A stretch of 5,859 bases of DNA from CAYZZA01 sp964482685 (GTDB taxonomy: Bacteria > Bacillota > Bacilli > Lactobacillales > Carnobacteriaceae_A), in assembly GCA_964482685.1 (NCBI GenBank), contig CAYZZA010000068.1, forward strand, positions 1 through 5,859, given 5' to 3'. A program made the translations under genes and the position numbers. Positions within the stretch are counted from its first letter, which is position 1. Each line of letters begins with the position of its first letter. Below are positions 5,591 to 5,859 of the stretch, piece by piece. Below the pieces are notes generated by a model, which worked only from the letters and a program-made list of their open reading frames with translations, was not told the origin of the DNA and did not search any database.

Positions 5591-5859
5591 ATGGGTAAAG
5601 AAAAATTTGACCGTTCCAAACCGCACGTTAATATTGGAACATTAGGACACGTTGACCACGGTAAAACAACTTTAACAGCTGCTATTACAACTGTATTAGC
5701 TAAAGACGGAGGTTCAGAAGCACGTGGATACGCAAGTATTGACGGTGCTCCTGAAGAACGTGAACGTGGAATTACAATTTCAACATCACACGTTGAATAC
5801 GAAACAGAAAAACGTCACTACGCACACGTGGACTGCCCAGGACACGCTGACTATGTAAA
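5591..5859 (+). CDS. tuf: translation elongation factor Tu (EF-Tu), N-terminal part, cut by the window edge
   Basis: EF-Tu is the GTPase that carries aminoacyl-tRNA to the ribosomal A site. The visible 89 codons begin MGKEKFDRSKPHVNIGTLGH and contain the first three GTPase motifs: GHVDHGKTT (19-27), RGITI (59-63) in switch I, and DCPGH (81-85, with catalytic H85). Full-length EF-Tu is close to 395 residues, so roughly the first quarter is seen; domains II and III lie outside. GAGGAGG (5574-5580) sits 10 bases before the ATG. The gene follows fusA after 145 bases and has its own promoter and 5' stem-loop. Confidence 0.97.
   Translation, partial: MGKEKFDRSKPHVNIGTLGHVDHGKTTLTAAITTVLAKDGGSEARGYASIDGAPEERERGITISTSHVEYETEKRHYAHVDCPGHADYV

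Noticed and set aside
1..5859. CRISPR array, tRNA, rRNA, or a defence or biosynthetic cluster
   Set aside because: No spaced repeats, cloverleaf or rRNA-like stretches were seen on reading, and apart from the insertion sequence the genes are housekeeping or common membrane genes.

Overview
The window comes from the chromosome of a low-G+C Gram-positive bacterium, most likely of the order Lactobacillales. The evidence is the long Gram-positive form of ribosomal protein S12, the gene order rpsL-rpsG-fusA-tuf, strong AGGAGG-type ribosome binding sites, textbook sigma-A promoters, and an ISL3-family insertion sequence. The genus cannot be named from the sequence alone.

Left part, all on the minus strand. 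Positions 1-285 are the end of an ISL3-family insertion sequence: the first 52 codons of its transposase, then about 128 bases of non-coding element end. Twenty bases from the inferred element edge lies the stop codon of a prepilin peptidase-like gene of the ComC/PilD type (306-1010). Its C-terminal aspartyl peptidase half looks intact. Its N-terminal cysteine/methylase domain looks scrambled by several small frameshifts. Upstream of it, 1011-1311 holds no gene, only a weak promoter candidate and the terminator of the next gene. That gene (1312-1992) encodes a VTT/DedA-type integral membrane protein and has its own promoter at 2023-2051.

Middle part. The divergent intergenic region 1993-2388 carries the membrane-protein promoter, an A/T-rich tract, a near-consensus promoter for the str operon, and a leader of about 185 bases. 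The leader contains a 13-base tandem repeat, a perfect hairpin, and a terminator-like element with an alternative pairing partner.

Right part, plus strand. This is the translation operon rpsL (S12), rpsG (S7) and fusA (EF-G), with gaps of 30 and 51 bases. A separate strong promoter then precedes tuf (EF-Tu), which runs off the right edge. S12 and S7 are 30S subunit proteins. EF-G and EF-Tu are the GTPases that drive translocation and tRNA delivery on the same ribosomes.

I see no new multi-gene system. The items most worth a second look are the decayed N-terminus of the prepilin peptidase gene, the rpsL leader, and the dyad and stem-loop at the tuf promoter.
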